Below, one piece after another: positions 31,950-42,647 of a DNA stretch of 64,000 nucleotides (position 1 is its first letter; each line of letters starts with the position of its first letter). Made by a program: the position numbers and the translations under genes. The notes under the pieces were generated by a model. It did no database searches. It had not been told where the DNA came from and saw nothing but the letters and a program-made list of their open reading frames with translations. The stretch is from NCBI GenBank assembly GCA_029953675.1, contig JAMWBK010000012.1, positions 620,001 through 684,000 of the forward strand, in the 5' to 3' direction. The stretch is from Rhodosorus marinus (taxonomy: Eukaryota; Rhodophyta; Stylonematophyceae; Stylonematales; Stylonemataceae).

Positions 31950-32060
31950 ACGAAAACCACCGCAGCATTGGTCCTGACAGTGATGGTGGGTTTTCCTTCA
32001 TAACCTTCGCAAAAATCAGTCTATTTGGCCTTCTTCCGCTTCCGTCCTCGTGCTCTGAAT
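31950..32060. repeat. Half copy of the CTGACGGTGATGG element
   Basis: ggtcctgacagtgatggtgg with its inner flank is present; the opposite inverted repeat is lost. Confidence 0.5.
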
Positions 32061-32154
32061 ACGCGGATTCCGCACTGATGATGATCAGCGCGGAATCCTG
32101 CGGAAGGATCATTCACAAAAAGAGTTGAAGAGCCCGGAAGGGTTTTCTTCGACA

Positions 32155-33486
32155 CATCCCATTGCGATTGGGGGGACTGGGCCTCTGCAATCGTGTTGTG
32201 GTCCAACCTGCAGCCGCAGTAGGGGCCTGGGGAACCGCACTTCCCACTTTGAGCAGCTTGGGTATCTCGAAGTTCCGCAATTTGATGGCGAGCCTCTCGC
32301 GGGGTGTCTTGCTTCCCAGCGTACCGGAAAGCGCCCAAGACTTGTTTCTGGAGCTCCAAACCGCCCTGAATTCCTGTACTAGTCTCCCCGAAACCGTTCA
32401 ACCCCGTCTTCCTGACTGGCGAGCTGTATTTGACCGCTCTCGAGGCTCCGCCCCGGGGATTCGTCCTGCGCCTGAACCTGTTCTAGGGGAGATTGACCCA
32501 GTGGTTGCCGCAGAAGAAGAAGTTCCAGTTGATCCTCCTGATGATTCCCAGCGCGCTGGGAGCCGAGCTCAAGCACGCACGGATGCGCTGCAAAATATCC
32601 TTTCTTGGGACTTGCACCGTGCTGCATATGGCCGACTCCTCGCGCAGATGGTCTCATCTTCTCGCGCTCGCGCCCGCCTACGTAGTCTTGGAGGGGTTAT
32701 TAGCTCTCAGTGGCTCATGACCGTACCAGCCTTTCCGCCACTCACACTGTCGGATTTCGAAGTGCGTACTTCACTGCGCTTATACCTCGGCTTACATCAG
32801 CCCCCTTGGCCGTACGAGATGGGTTCGTCGTGCCCTCTCTGCTCTCAGACTGAAGACAACGCAGATTTTGGCGCCCACCTGCTCGCTAGTTGCCCGGCGG
32901 TGAAAGGTGCTCGAACCCGCCGCCACACACGGATCTTGAACCTGTTATACCGGGAACTTCGGCCTATAGTCCGGCAAGCCGGTCTGGAAATCGAACGTGA
33001 GAAACCTTTACCCGTCGCGGACTTTCAAAATGATGAACGCCGTGTAGCCGACCTGGTGATCACCTGTGACGACAGCCGCCGTACCACATACGTTGATCTT
33101 GCTGTTCCTAACCCTCAAGCTAGTCGTTATCTCCCGGCTGCGGGGGAGCGCCGTGGATCTGCCGCCGCCAGCATGAGACGCCGCAAAGAGATCAAATACG
33201 CGGGGGCTTTGTCTTCCCCTGGTGTTCGTGCTTCGGCACTAGCACATCGCTTGGTACCCCTGATCATTGAGTGCTTTGGGTTCATGGACTCTGTTGGTTC
33301 TCGCTGGCTTCGGGAGTTGTTCCGCGAACGCCCTGACCGTCTTCAATCGTTGTTTACCCGCTTAAGTTTCCTGCTGTGGCGCATGAATGCCGCTTTGATG
33401 TTGGAGGCGCGAGTACTTCGCCGCGCTTAGTCTTTTTTTCCCCTCGGGGTTTTTTTTTTCAGCCTCCGATTAAACCATTCGTTCGA
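32155..33486 (+). mobile_element. RT-B non-LTR retrotransposon, 5'-truncated copy
   Basis: An open frame of about 420 codons runs to the TAG at 33428. It starts mid-protein (RLGGLGLCNR), so the RT palm is missing. It encodes the thumb/linker, a finger C-x2-C-x11-H-x4-C (CPLCSQ...HLLASC), and a restriction-like endonuclease pattern with VADLVI, then TYVDLAVPNP, then K..YAG. This order is typical of RLE-bearing non-LTR elements such as the R2/Utopia groups; I cannot assign the clade. After the stop: tctttttttcccctcgggg, a T-run, then cctccgattaaaccattcgttcg. Confidence 0.85.
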
Positions 33487-33715
33487 TGATGATTCCGCTG
33501 GTTCCCTTGCGTTTCAGGAGTTGTTCCGCGAGCGCCCTACAGTCTCTTCTTGTTGTTTATATGTTATACGTTTTTTGTACGTTTTTTGTACGTTTTTTGC
33601 TATGGCGTATATGAACGCTGCTTTGATGCTGGCGGTGCGCGATCTTTGCCGCGCATAGTCAGTCCCTTTTTCTTTCAGTCTCCGACTGAACCGATTCGTT
33701 CAGAATGCGCGGAGG
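33487..33715 (+). pseudogene. Second, diverged RT-B 3' end directly behind the first
   Basis: gaattgttccgcgagcgccc-type text, gcgtatatgaacgctgctttgatgctgg, a cgcgcatagtc stop and a tctttcagtctccgactgaacc tail. It starts immediately after the previous tail, in the same orientation. Confidence 0.7.
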
Positions 33716-33849
33716 GACAAAAACAAGACGTCACACTCTTGTGACCCATTTCCCTCACGTAGGACACTCCCACCCGTGGGTGTTTCTTTGTCCAGAAAAC
33801 GATACAAAACAGCATTGAAAGAGTTTTGGTTAACCGGAGCCTGCAAAAA

Positions 33850-34028
33850 ACATCCCGAGGGGAGAAAAGAGACTAGAGCTCGGCAAAACATATCGCGCGG
33901 CCAAGATCAAAGCAGCGTTCATACGCCACAGGAACAAACTTAAAAACCCGACTGCGAGGAGACACGGTCAGGGCGTTCCGCGGAACAACTCCCGAAGCCA
34001 ACGAGAAGCAAGGCAATCCGTAATTCCA
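33850..34028 (-). pseudogene. RT-B 3' fragment
   Basis: Reverse complement of the RT-B C-terminus: gatcaaagcagcgttcatacgccacag and ggtcagggcgttccgcggaacaactcccgaagcc. Confidence 0.75.
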
Positions 34029-34042
34029 AATATTGCACTCAG

Positions 34043-34146
34043 GTGGTGGCCTGACTGTGATGGTGGGTGTTCGATTATAACCTTGACGACGGAGTTTTCT
34101 TCTGGCGAAAAGTATGATTATAGAACCCCACCATCACCGTCAGGAC
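34043..34146. mobile_element. MITE-like element, about 104 bp
   Basis: Begins cctgactgtgatggtggg and ends ccaccatcaccgtcagg, imperfect terminal inverted repeats. No coding capacity. Members of the same family lie at 42648 and 53832. Confidence 0.6.
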
Positions 34147-34314
34147 TCTGGTGTTTTGTATTGTTTGAGTTTTCTGTTTCCCACTATAGCGGCCAATGAT
34201 GATATTCATCTATGAATGGGAATCAAACGCCAACGCACTGCGTTTTCGTGAGTATCTTTTTCTTCTATCAATCTGACTGCAAGCAACCTCAACAGGAAGC
34301 TCACAAATTATACC

Positions 34315-34530
34315 CCTCCCCGTCGGTTCCCGCTTACTTCGGGAGTTGTTCCGCGAACGTCCAGACCGTCCCTCCTCGATGTTTACCTGTACAAGTGTCT
34401 TGCTGTGGCGAAAGAACGCTGCATTGATGTTGGAGCGCGCGACCTTCGCCGCCGATAGTCGTTTTTTTTCTTTCAGCTCTGACGAAGAAAATTCATGAGT
34501 TTTAAATAAAAACCTTTTCATATCAGGTGT
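34315..34530 (+). pseudogene. RT-B subfamily 3 fragment
   Basis: cgggagttgttccgcgaacgtccagaccgtcc, gcgaaagaacgctgcattgatgttgg and a distinct tail ending gaattcatgagtttt-like. Mirror copies are at 42100-42480 and 54305-54500. Confidence 0.7.
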
Positions 34531-35020
34531 TGTCCAATGAGGGTGAGGTTAGTTGCGCCCAGTCATGGATTCTGCTGGATTTACTGGTGGTGCTGGTTTT
34601 GCGCACGTCTGCGTGGGCGTTGTGGGGGGGGCAAGAGACCGTTTTCTTCCAACTACTAAAGCTTAGCGCGAGGGATGCCCCGGAAGAGCAAATTAATAAA
34701 GTTGGGGAGCACAACTGTACAAGCCAGGACAGTGATAGTGGGACTCGTCTAGGATGCTGATAGTCATTTTCCCAACCTCGTCTCCTCCGCAGTGCAGCCA
34801 GTATTCGGGAAAACCGTTCTGAGCGAGCGCTAACTATTGAAAACCTTATCGATTGAGGTTGAGAAGTGCTTGATAGATCCACCACAGCAAGGGGTATGAT
34901 GTTTTTTTTTGACACCCGTCAACTGCGGCAGCTGCTGATGCTTTGCCGAACGTCATATCTTGGAGGCAAGTTTAGCTGCTTGGAGCGGCCCAACGTTAAC
35001 TGTTTGCCACCGCGGCGTCC

Positions 35021-35030
35021 CTATAAGAGC
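35021..35030 (+). promoter_or_regulatory. TATA box of copy 2 (ctataagagc)
   Basis: Conserved motif about 130 bp before the ATG at 35153. Confidence 0.6.
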
Positions 35031-35152
35031 GGGACTTGAGATCAGGTTGTTTCAAATGACTCTGGGGTTGGTCAGATCACTCAATTAGATATTGCCTTTA
35101 AGCAAGAGGAGGACATTGACATAGGAGAGACAACAACTGAAAAGTAACAAGG

Positions 35153-35986
35153 ATGAAGATACACGGGTTGGCTTTTGTGGTGCTTGGATTGGTGGGAGCG
35201 ACCGTAGCTGTCACATTGCGAGCGCAAGATTCTCCACGGGAGCAACGTGCAACCCCGACTCCTACAGTGACACCGACCCCGGTCCCTACCCCGATTCCTT
35301 GCGATTCCGATGAATGTTCATCATGCTGCGACAGCAAGTGCCAGGTGGTGACATGCAAGGCTAGCGAAGGAAACAAGTGTGGAGGTTCGTGTCCTCCCAA
35401 CCCCAACTTGATCCAGAATAAGATCAACCTTAGAAAGGCTACATGCAACGTGGACTCGGACCATAATTTGGAATGCGAGCTGTGCCAGTGTCCGCAGATG
35501 TGGTATGACGAAGGTATACCAACTGTCATGGACAACGCTTTGAAGAGCAAGTTGAAGGAGATTGCTACTAGCGGCAGTTGTAAACTGGCAGACTTTGTGA
35601 ACAAGGTCAACGTGATTTGCGCTATGCCAAACAATCAGCCACAGAAGCTGTATCAGTGTAAAACCAAGAGCGGCGCATGCATTGTTAACGAGCGGGATTA
35701 CACCGGTCTGAAGATGACGGTGACGAGTGTGTGTGGAAATACCGGGGCTGCGACGTGCGGTATCAACCCAATAACGGGTGTAACAAGCTGCTACTGGGGT
35801 ACGACAATCTGCTATGCATATCCCGAACAAGCAGTTGTAACGTTCGGGAACAAGTGCGGAGACGCGTGCCAACCAGTAAGCAGCGGTACAACTTGCGACC
35901 AGTGCTATGTCAGCGAATCCAAAACAAGGCGTAGGCCGCCACCGAACTGTGTTGCTCCTTTTTCATCGACAAGACGCACGTGCTGA
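35153..35986 (+). CDS. Cys-rich secreted protein family, copy 2
   Basis: 277 aa, same architecture as copy 1: signal peptide, Thr-Pro linker, 26-Cys mature region ending TRRTC. Belongs with copies 3-5 (SPREQRAT or close, CPPNP, VVTCKASEG). Shares ATSGSCK with copies 3 and 4 and the MPNNQ variant with copy 4. Its 3' flank (about 36000-36420) is repeated, inverted, beside copy 5. The retroelement pieces beyond (36430-37850) are also mirrored there, so copy 2 with its downstream region forms an inverted repeat with copy 5. No function recognised. Confidence 0.85.
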   Translation: MKIHGLAFVVLGLVGATVAVTLRAQDSPREQRATPTPTVTPTPVPTPIPCDSDECSSCCDSKCQVVTCKASEGNKCGGSCPPNPNLIQNKINLRKATCNVDSDHNLECELCQCPQMWYDEGIPTVMDNALKSKLKEIATSGSCKLADFVNKVNVICAMPNNQPQKLYQCKTKSGACIVNERDYTGLKMTVTSVCGNTGAATCGINPITGVTSCYWGTTICYAYPEQAVVTFGNKCGDACQPVSSGTTCDQCYVSESKTRRRPPPNCVAPFSSTRRTC

Positions 35987-36429
35987 AAGTTGCAGAACTA
36001 ACACTGGGAACGCCTCTCTGTAGGCTTTACACACATGCACAGGATCATGTGTTTATCAGGAAACCTCACTCGGGGGCAAAAGAAAACTAGTGAAGGCGCG
36101 AATCAGGCGTGCCCCAACATCAGATCAGCCCTTCACACACCACAGCAGTGAGCGCAAATGGGTCAACAAAACAACAGCCGGTCGGGGCCCTCACAGAAGG
36201 CTTGTGTTCTAGCAATGCAAGCCACAGGTGACAACAGCTCACCTAGTATTCGTAGATAACTGTAAAGTAATAAATTTGCCAATGCAGCAGTGAGTTCAAA
36301 CGGGTCAACAAAAAAACAGCCGGTCGGGGAACTCACAGAAGGCTTATTCTGCCATTGCAAGTGAGACGTGAGACTAGCTCATCCAGTACTCGTAGGTAAC
36401 TGAAAAATAATAAAATCGCAAATTTACCC

Positions 36430-36926
36430 CATGCAACTGGAATGCCTTTATCGACAACGTTTACAAACCGGCAGCCTTCGCCCGAACCCGCCGACATACG
36501 CGGATCTTGAACCTGGTATACCACGAACTTCGGCCTATCGTACGGCAAGCCGGTCTTGAGATTGAACGTGAAAAGCCCGTGCCTGTTGCAAACTACCAAA
36601 GTGATGAACGCCGCGTACATGACCTCGTGGTCATTTGTGACGATCGCCGCCGTGAGACGTACGTTGATCTTACCGTTCCTAATCCTCAGGCTAGTTGTTA
36701 TCTGCCGGCTGCGGGAGAGCGCCGTAGATTTTTTGCTGCCAGTATGAGACGTCGCAAAAAGTTGAAATACGCGGGTATTTTGTGTTCCCCAGGCATTCGT
36801 GCTTCGGCTCTAACTCATCGCGTGGCACCTCTGGTCATTGAGTGCTTTGGGTTTCTGGATTCGGTTGGTTCTCGTTGGCCACGGGAAGTGTTCCGCGAAC
36901 GCCCTGACCGTCTTTCCTGGATTTGA
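36430..36926 (+). pseudogene. RT-B subfamily 2 fragment (RLE region)
   Basis: Encodes the endonuclease segment RRVHDLVVICDD, ETYVDLTVPNPQ, KLKYAGI and the end region to FRERPDRLSW, then a stop and an attcattcattcatg tail. It lacks the zinc finger. Mirror copy at 50235-50755. Confidence 0.8.
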
Positions 36927-36979
36927 CAAATTCATGCATTCATTCATTCATGCGTTTTCGTGTCAAATACCCATCTCCC

Positions 36980-37232
36980 CTCAGCCGCTCTGCGCCGGGG
37001 GCCAACAGCTTCTGTACTTCGCCGACTGAAGGAACGAGGATATGATGAGCGCATGGCCGGTCTGCCCTGTGCAGAGGGCCGTTCTCACAGGTTCCAAGCT
37101 TTCATTGTGGAGAGTTTTGGGCAACTGGAAAAGTTCAGCTTGGAATGGCTGCGGAAATGTTTTACTGACCATCCGGTTGAGTATCTGGGACTCCTACGCG
37201 GGTTTAGTGTCGCTCTCCAGCGATATTCTGGT
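36980..37232 (+). pseudogene. RT-A C-terminal fragment
   Basis: Encodes LRRLKERGYDERMAGLPCAEGRSHRFQ, then ESFGQLEKFSLEWLRKCF. It ends abruptly in a head-on junction with the next RT-A piece. Confidence 0.8.
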
Positions 37233-37735
37233 TTTTATTGGCTTCATTGGCTTGATTGGCTTTATTAGCTTTATTGGACTTGATAGCTTTATTGGACTTG
37301 TTAGCTTTATTAGCATAGCCTAAAGCACTACGCAAACCGTGAAAAGGAACTAAGAAATAGGTAGGGAAGCGTGCAAACCCAGGCGCCGATGGCGCGCCTC
37401 GGCAAGCATTATGCTCGAATATCGCCACAGAGAGACACTTACACGCCGCAAAAGCTCCAAGTATTCAACAGGATGCTCGGTGAAACATTTCCGCAACCAC
37501 TCCAAACCCGTCTTCTCCACGTAACCAAAGCTTTCATAATGAAAGCCTGGAACCGGTGAGAGCGAGCCTCAGCGCGAGGCAAACTGGCCATGCTCTCAGC
37601 ACACCGCGTTCCTTCACGCAGCGAAGGGCCGAAGCAACTGTTTCCCGCGGGCGGCAGCCGTGAGATGCGCTCTTGCCACAGGCATGAAATCGCGAGGTCA
37701 ACATATGCTGAGCGTCTAGCGGCAGCCTAAAGCGC
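37233..37735 (-). pseudogene. RT-A 3' fragment with repeat tail
   Basis: Reverse-strand RT-A end. It has tandem (ggctttatt)-type tail units at 37235-37315, then tagcatagcctaaagcactacgc, then the C-terminal coding region with many lesions. Confidence 0.75.
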
Positions 37736-37850
37736 TACGATATTCTAGGAGCATGCTCGCCGAGGCACCATCGCCGTCTGGGTTTACACGCTTTTCTCCC
37801 TAGTTTCTAGTTCCCTTTCACGCTCTGCGATGCGCTTCACGCTATGTTAG
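37736..37850 (+). pseudogene. RT-A 3' terminus
   Basis: gatattctaggagcatgctcgccgaggc to gcgatgcgcttcacgctatgttag. The next RT-A copy begins at the following base. Confidence 0.75.
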
Positions 37851-39830
37851 CCGTGCCGGACGCAAATCGGTCCCGCTTTCGTTCCTGGAGGGAGCTGTTA
37901 TGGGGACGAGCTGAAGCGATTGAGGATTCTCCCCTGGACCGAGTTCTTGCCGATGACGGAGAGGCTAGCCCCGGGTCACCTGTTGCAGGCTACCCGGGTT
38001 TGAGCCGATTGTGGAGCTCCCGCACTGATGTGATTCAACATAGCCTCACCTGGGGCCAACACACTGCCGCTCACACAGTCATGCTCAATTCTCCTCTCAC
38101 GCCGCCTACCACTGCCGCTCGTCTCCGCGGCATGGGAGGCCACCTCTCGCACTTGTGGTTAACCACTCTACCGTCGTCATTGAGTCATCGTCTCGATTTT
38201 TTCCAGTTCCGTTCTGCCGCACGGATCTATCTCGGTTTCCCACAGGCTCCGTGGCACTCTAATCGGCCGTCCTTTCTGTCAGGGATGTGAGAGCCGGATT
38301 GACGCTTGTGGCTAGCACTTCCTGGGTTCCTGCGGACTGTTGCGAGGTCTCCGTACGAGGCGTCACACTCGCCTCAAGTACATCCTCAGCGAATTATTGA
38401 CTCGGATAGGGCATACGGTTGAGGTTGAGTCGGAACTGCCCAGATCAATCTCGGACTCTGCACCGCCCCGTTGTATAGACGATCTCCTCGTCTCCGACGC
38501 TGCTGCCAGACGCTCAACATACGTGGAGCTTGCGATTACCTGCCCCGTGGCCAGCGCCCACCTCACCGCAGCCGCCCGCCGCCGGGGGGCCGCGGCTTCA
38601 GCCCTTCGAAGAGTTAAGGAACGACGGTATGCTGAGAGCATGGCCAGTCTGCCTTGCGCTGAGGGTCGCTCTCACCGGTTCCAGCCATTCATTGTGGAAA
38701 GCTTTGGTCACGTGGATAAGTCGGGTTTAGAGTGGTTGCGGAAATGTTTTGCTGAGCATCCTACTGAATATTTGGCGCTCTGCAAATATCCTTTCTTGGG
38801 ACTTGCACCGTGCTGCATATGGCCGACTCCTCGCGCAGATGGTCTCATCTTCTCGCGCTCGCGCCCGCCTACGTAGTCTTGGAGGGGTTATTAGCTCTCA
38901 GTGGCTCATGACCGTACCAGCCTTTCCGCCACTCACACTGTCGGATTTCGAAGTGCGTACTTCACTGCGCTTATACCTCGGCTTACATCAGCCCCCTTGG
39001 CCGTACGAGATGGGTTCGTCGTGCCCTCTCTGCTCTCAGACTGAAGACAACGCAGATTTTGGCGCCCACCTGCTCGCTAGTTGCCCGGCGGTGAAAGGTG
39101 CTCGAACCCGCCGCCATACACGGATCTTGAACCTGTTATACCGGGAACTTCGGCCTATAGTCCGGCAAGCCGGTCTGGAAATCGAACGTGAGAAACCTTT
39201 ACCCGTCGCGGACTTTCAAAATGATGAACGCCGTGTAGCCGACCTGGTGATCACCTGTGACGACAGCCGCCGTACCACATACGTTGATCTTGCTGTTCCT
39301 AACCCTCAAGCTAGTCGTTATCTCCCGGCTGCGGGGGAGCGCCGTGGATCTGCCGCCGCCAGCATGAGACGCCGCATAGAGATCAAATACGCGGGGGCTT
39401 TGTCTTCCCCTGGTGTTCGTGCTTCGGCACTAGCCCATCGCTTGGTACCCCTGATCATTGAGTGCTTTGGGTTCATGGACTCTGTTGGTTCTCGCTGGCT
39501 TCGGGAGTTGTTCCGCGAACGCCCTGACCGTCTTCAATCGTTGTTTACCCGCTTAAGTTTCCTGCTGTGGCGCATGATTGCCGCTTTGATGTTGGAGGCG
39601 CGAGTACTTCGCCGCGCTTAGTCTTTTTTTCCCCTCGGGGTTTTTTTTTCAGCCTCCGATTAAAGCATTCGTCTTGAGGCGTTTAAGTGTCTCCTTTTGG
39701 CGATATTCCAGCCACATGCTTTATGAGGCGCGCCATCGGCGCCCGGGGTTGCATGCTTCCCTCCCTACTTACTAGTTCATCTTCACGCCTTGCGTAGCCC
39801 TTCAGGCTATGCTAGTAAATTCCAATAGTA
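37851..39830 (+). mobile_element. RT-A copy, 5'-truncated and split by an RT-B insertion
   Basis: RT-A sequence runs 37851-38780 (from the VPDANRSRFRSW segment to YLAL), is interrupted by RT-B, and resumes at 39672 with tcttgaggcgtttaagtg. It then ends in gcgtagcccttcaggctatgctagtaaa. The intact copy at 48820-48850 reads straight through this point. The first part has a +1 shift near 38276 (truncated frame 37844-38290). Confidence 0.85.
38781..39671 (+). mobile_element. RT-B copy nested in RT-A
   Basis: 5'-truncated; starts tgcaaatatcctttcttggg, at ILSWDLHRAAYG. It carries the zinc finger and the whole RLE region open to the TAG at about 39619, plus a complete tail to attaaagcattcg. Near-identical to 32155-33486, so recent. 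Confidence 0.88.
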
Positions 39831-39834
39831 AATC

Positions 39835-40200
39835 CATCCATCCATCCCTCCATCGATAACGTCGTCCCCAGGGGTCAAATCGGGTCTGTGGAGATTCTGG
39901 AAGCTCTCTTGCTAAATGCGGGAACGTGGACGGATGGCAGTGGGTTGATATTCTATACTGCTGGCAACGGATGATCAGTGCGATTTTTCTCGTTTGCACT
40001 CTCAACTAGTGGTGAGTGCGCTTCTCCTCCACAGAGTCCTATTCAGCAGCGCCTTTTTACATCCTACAGATGCTCATCTCTCGGGCTTGAATGAGTGGCC
40101 ACCGCATGGAGAAGTTGAGATGCCTCCTGTAGTGGGGGCATCTTGGGAAGAGGACTTTGAGCTTGTTCAGGTCGTTCTGTGATGTAATTACGGAGCTGCA
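39835..40200 (+). other. Conserved segment paired with 49005-49385
   Basis: Starts with a catccatccatccctccatcg microsatellite. It contains a frame (39994-40182) reading HPTDAHLSGLNEWPPHG...ASWEEDFEL that is also open in the inverted copy at 49002-49208. Neither has a good ATG start, and an actag|tggtgagt string suggests a splice-site remnant. Possibly captured host exon sequence. Confidence 0.35.
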
Positions 40201-40330
40201 GTAGGCACTGGTCTTGCTAGCATAGCCGAAAGCGCTACGGACGGCGTAAGGGGATTTTGATAGGAGACGTAAAGCGTGTAGACCAGGGCTGCCGGTTTGT
40301 AAACATTTTCGAAAGGGATTCCGTTTCCAA
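40201..40330. pseudogene. RT-A-type tail remnant and shared gene 3' flank
   Basis: tgctagcatagccgaaagcgctacggacggcgtaagg is the reverse RT-A terminal signature. It is joined to a segment shared with the flanks of copies 4 and 6. Confidence 0.5.
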
Positions 40331-40635
40331 GGGATAACATTGGCAATTTTATTATTTAGCTATCTACGAATACTAGGTGAGCTGTTGTCACCTGTGGCTT
40401 GCATTGCTAGAATATAAGCCTTCTGTCAGGGCCCCGACCGGCTGTTGTTTTGTTGACCCATTTGCGCTCACTGCTGTGATGTGTGAAGGGCTGATCTGAT
40501 GTTGGGGCACGCCTGATTTGCGCCTTCACTAGTTTTCCTTTGCCCCTGAGTGAGGTTTCTTGATAAACACATAATGATCCTGTGCATGTGTGTAAAGTCT
40601 ACAGATAGGCGTCCCCAGTGCTAGTTCTGCAACTT

Positions 40636-41469
40636 TCAGCACGTGCGTCTTGTCGATGAAAAAGGAGCAATGCATTTCGGTGGCGGCCTACGCCTTGTTT
40701 TGGATTCGCTGACATAGCACTGGTCGCAAGTTGTACCGCTGCTTACTGGTTGGCACGCGTCTCCGCACTTGTTCCCGAACGTTACAACTGCTTGTTCGGG
40801 ATATGCATAGCAGATTGTCGTACCCCAGTAGCAGCTTGTTACACCCGTTATTGGGTTGATACCGCACGTCGCAGCCCCGGTATTTCCACACACACTCGTC
40901 ACCGTCATCTTCAGACCGGTGTAATCCCGCTCGTTAACAATGCATGCGCCGCTCTTGGTTTTACACTGATACAGCTTCTGCGGTTGATTGTTTGGTATAG
41001 CGCAAATCACGTTGACCTTGTTCACAAAGTCTGCCAGTTTACAACTGCCGCTAGTAGCAATCTCCTTCAACTTGCTCTTCAAAGCGTTGTCCATGACAGT
41101 TGGTATACCTTCGTCATACCACATCTGCGGACACTGGCACAGCTCGCATTCCAAATTATGGTCCGAGTCCACGTTGCATGTAGCCTTTCTAAGGTTGATC
41201 TTATTCTGGATCAAGTTGGGGTTGGGAGGACACGAACCTCCACACTTGTTTCCTTCGCTAGCCTTGCATGTCACCACCTGGCACTTGCTGTCGCAGCATG
41301 ATGAACATTCATCGGAATCGCAAGGAATCGGGGTAGGGACCGGGGTCGGTGTCACTGTAGGAGTCGGGGTTGCACGTTGCTCCCGTGGAGAATCTTGCGC
41401 TCGCAATGTGACAGCTACGGTCGCTCCCACCAATCCAAGCACCACAAAAGCCAACCCGTGTATCTTCAT
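40636..41469 (-). CDS. Cys-rich secreted protein family, copy 3
   Basis: 277 aa, same domains as copy 1. Group of copies 2-5 by SPREQRAT, CPPNP and ATSGSCK, with IPNNQ. It ends PPKCIAPFSS, a variant shared only with copy 4, its divergent partner 2.9 kb to the right. The pair therefore has partly homogenised ends. Upstream TATA box at 41594. The block 40550-45500 containing copies 3 and 4 is the inverse of 50850-56050 containing 5 and 6. Confidence 0.85.
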   Translation of the reverse strand: MKIHGLAFVVLGLVGATVAVTLRAQDSPREQRATPTPTVTPTPVPTPIPCDSDECSSCCDSKCQVVTCKASEGNKCGGSCPPNPNLIQNKINLRKATCNVDSDHNLECELCQCPQMWYDEGIPTVMDNALKSKLKEIATSGSCKLADFVNKVNVICAIPNNQPQKLYQCKTKSGACIVNERDYTGLKMTVTSVCGNTGAATCGINPITGVTSCYWGTTICYAYPEQAVVTFGNKCGDACQPVSSGTTCDQCYVSESKTRRRPPPKCIAPFSSTRRTC

Positions 41470-41593
41470 CCTTGTTACTTTTCAGTTGTTGTCTCTCCTA
41501 TGTCAATGTCCTCCTCTTGCTTAAAGGCAATATCTAATTGAGTGATCTGACCAACCCCAGAGTCATTTGAAACAACCTGATCTCAAGTCCCGC

Positions 41594-41601
41594 TCTTATA
41601 G
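41594..41601 (-). promoter_or_regulatory. TATA box of copy 3
   Basis: TATAAGAG at the conserved distance. Confidence 0.6.
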
Positions 41602-42099
41602 GGACGCCGCGGTGGCAAACAGTTAACGTTGGGCCGCTCCAAGCAGCTAAACTTGCCTCCAAGATATGACGTTCGGCAAAGCATCAGCAGCTGCCGCAGT
41701 TGACGGGTGTCAAAAAAACACATCGTACCCCTTGCTGTGGTGGGTCTATCAAGCACTTCTCAACCTCAATCGATAAGGTTTTCAATAGTTAGCGCTCGCT
41801 CAGAACGGTTTTCCCGAATACTGGCTGCACTGCGGAGGAGACCAGGTTGGGAAACCCACTATCAGCATCCTAGCGAGTCCCGCTATCACTGTCCTGGCTT
41901 GTACAGTTGTGCTCCGCAACTCTATAAATTTGCTCTTCCTGCGTGAGTTAGCATCGCACTGAGCTTCGGTAGTTTGAAGAAAGCGGTCTCTTGCCCCCCA
42001 CAATGCCCTGCAGAGCGTAAGCAGACGCAGACGTGCGCAAAACCAGCACCACCAGTAAATCCATCAGAATCATGATAACCTCACCTTCATTGGACAACA

Positions 42100-42480
42100 C
42101 CTGATATGAAAAGGTTTTTATTTAAAACTCATGAATCTTCTTCGTCAGAGCTGAAAGAAAAAAACGACTATCGGCGGCGAAGGTCGCGCGCTCCAACATC
42201 AATGCAGCGTTCTTTCGCCACAGCAAGCCACTTGTACGGGTAAACATCGAGGAGGGACGGTCAGGACGTTCGCGGAACAACTCCCGAAGCCAAGGAAAAC
42301 CAACGGAATCCATAACCCAAAAGGACTGAATGACTCGAGCTACGAGGCGATCAAATTCAGAGCCAAAGCACGAACGCCTGGGGGAGACAGAGCCCCCGCG
42401 ATATTTCAACTCTTTCGCGACCTCTCTACTGGCAGCGGCAAATGCACGGCGCTCTCCCAGCGGACAGTTAACAACTAGCC
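42100..42480 (-). pseudogene. RT-B subfamily 3 fragment
   Basis: The reverse strand encodes RLVARVIQSFWVMDSVG, WLRELFRERPDR, LLWRKNAALMLE and the subfamily tail. It has several frame lesions. Confidence 0.75.
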
Positions 42481-42544
42481 TGAGTATTCGGAACTTCCTG
42501 TGGTGAGGTCACTTCGCAGGCAGATTGATGCGCAACGTGTGCAC

Positions 42545-42580
42545 GTTGCTTTTTTTCGTCCGTGCGGACGAAAAAAGCAG
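42545..42580. repeat. Perfect short hairpin (gcttttttt-cgtccg / cggacg-aaaaaagc)
   Basis: cgtccg and cggacg with flanking T- and A-runs form a stem of about 14 bp around a 2-nt loop. It lies at the outer edge of the MITE-like element. Confidence 0.7.
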
Positions 42581-42647
42581 TTGCGTTGGGGTACATACGA
42601 TAGTGGAAAAAAAACAAACTGAAACAAGACGAAACTGCCCCATTGCT

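Noticed and set aside
32162-33430. Host gene of 422 aa
   Set aside because: It begins mid-protein at a TTG, carries a finger plus RLE pattern, and recurs with the same tail at three other sites, so it is a retrotransposon copy.
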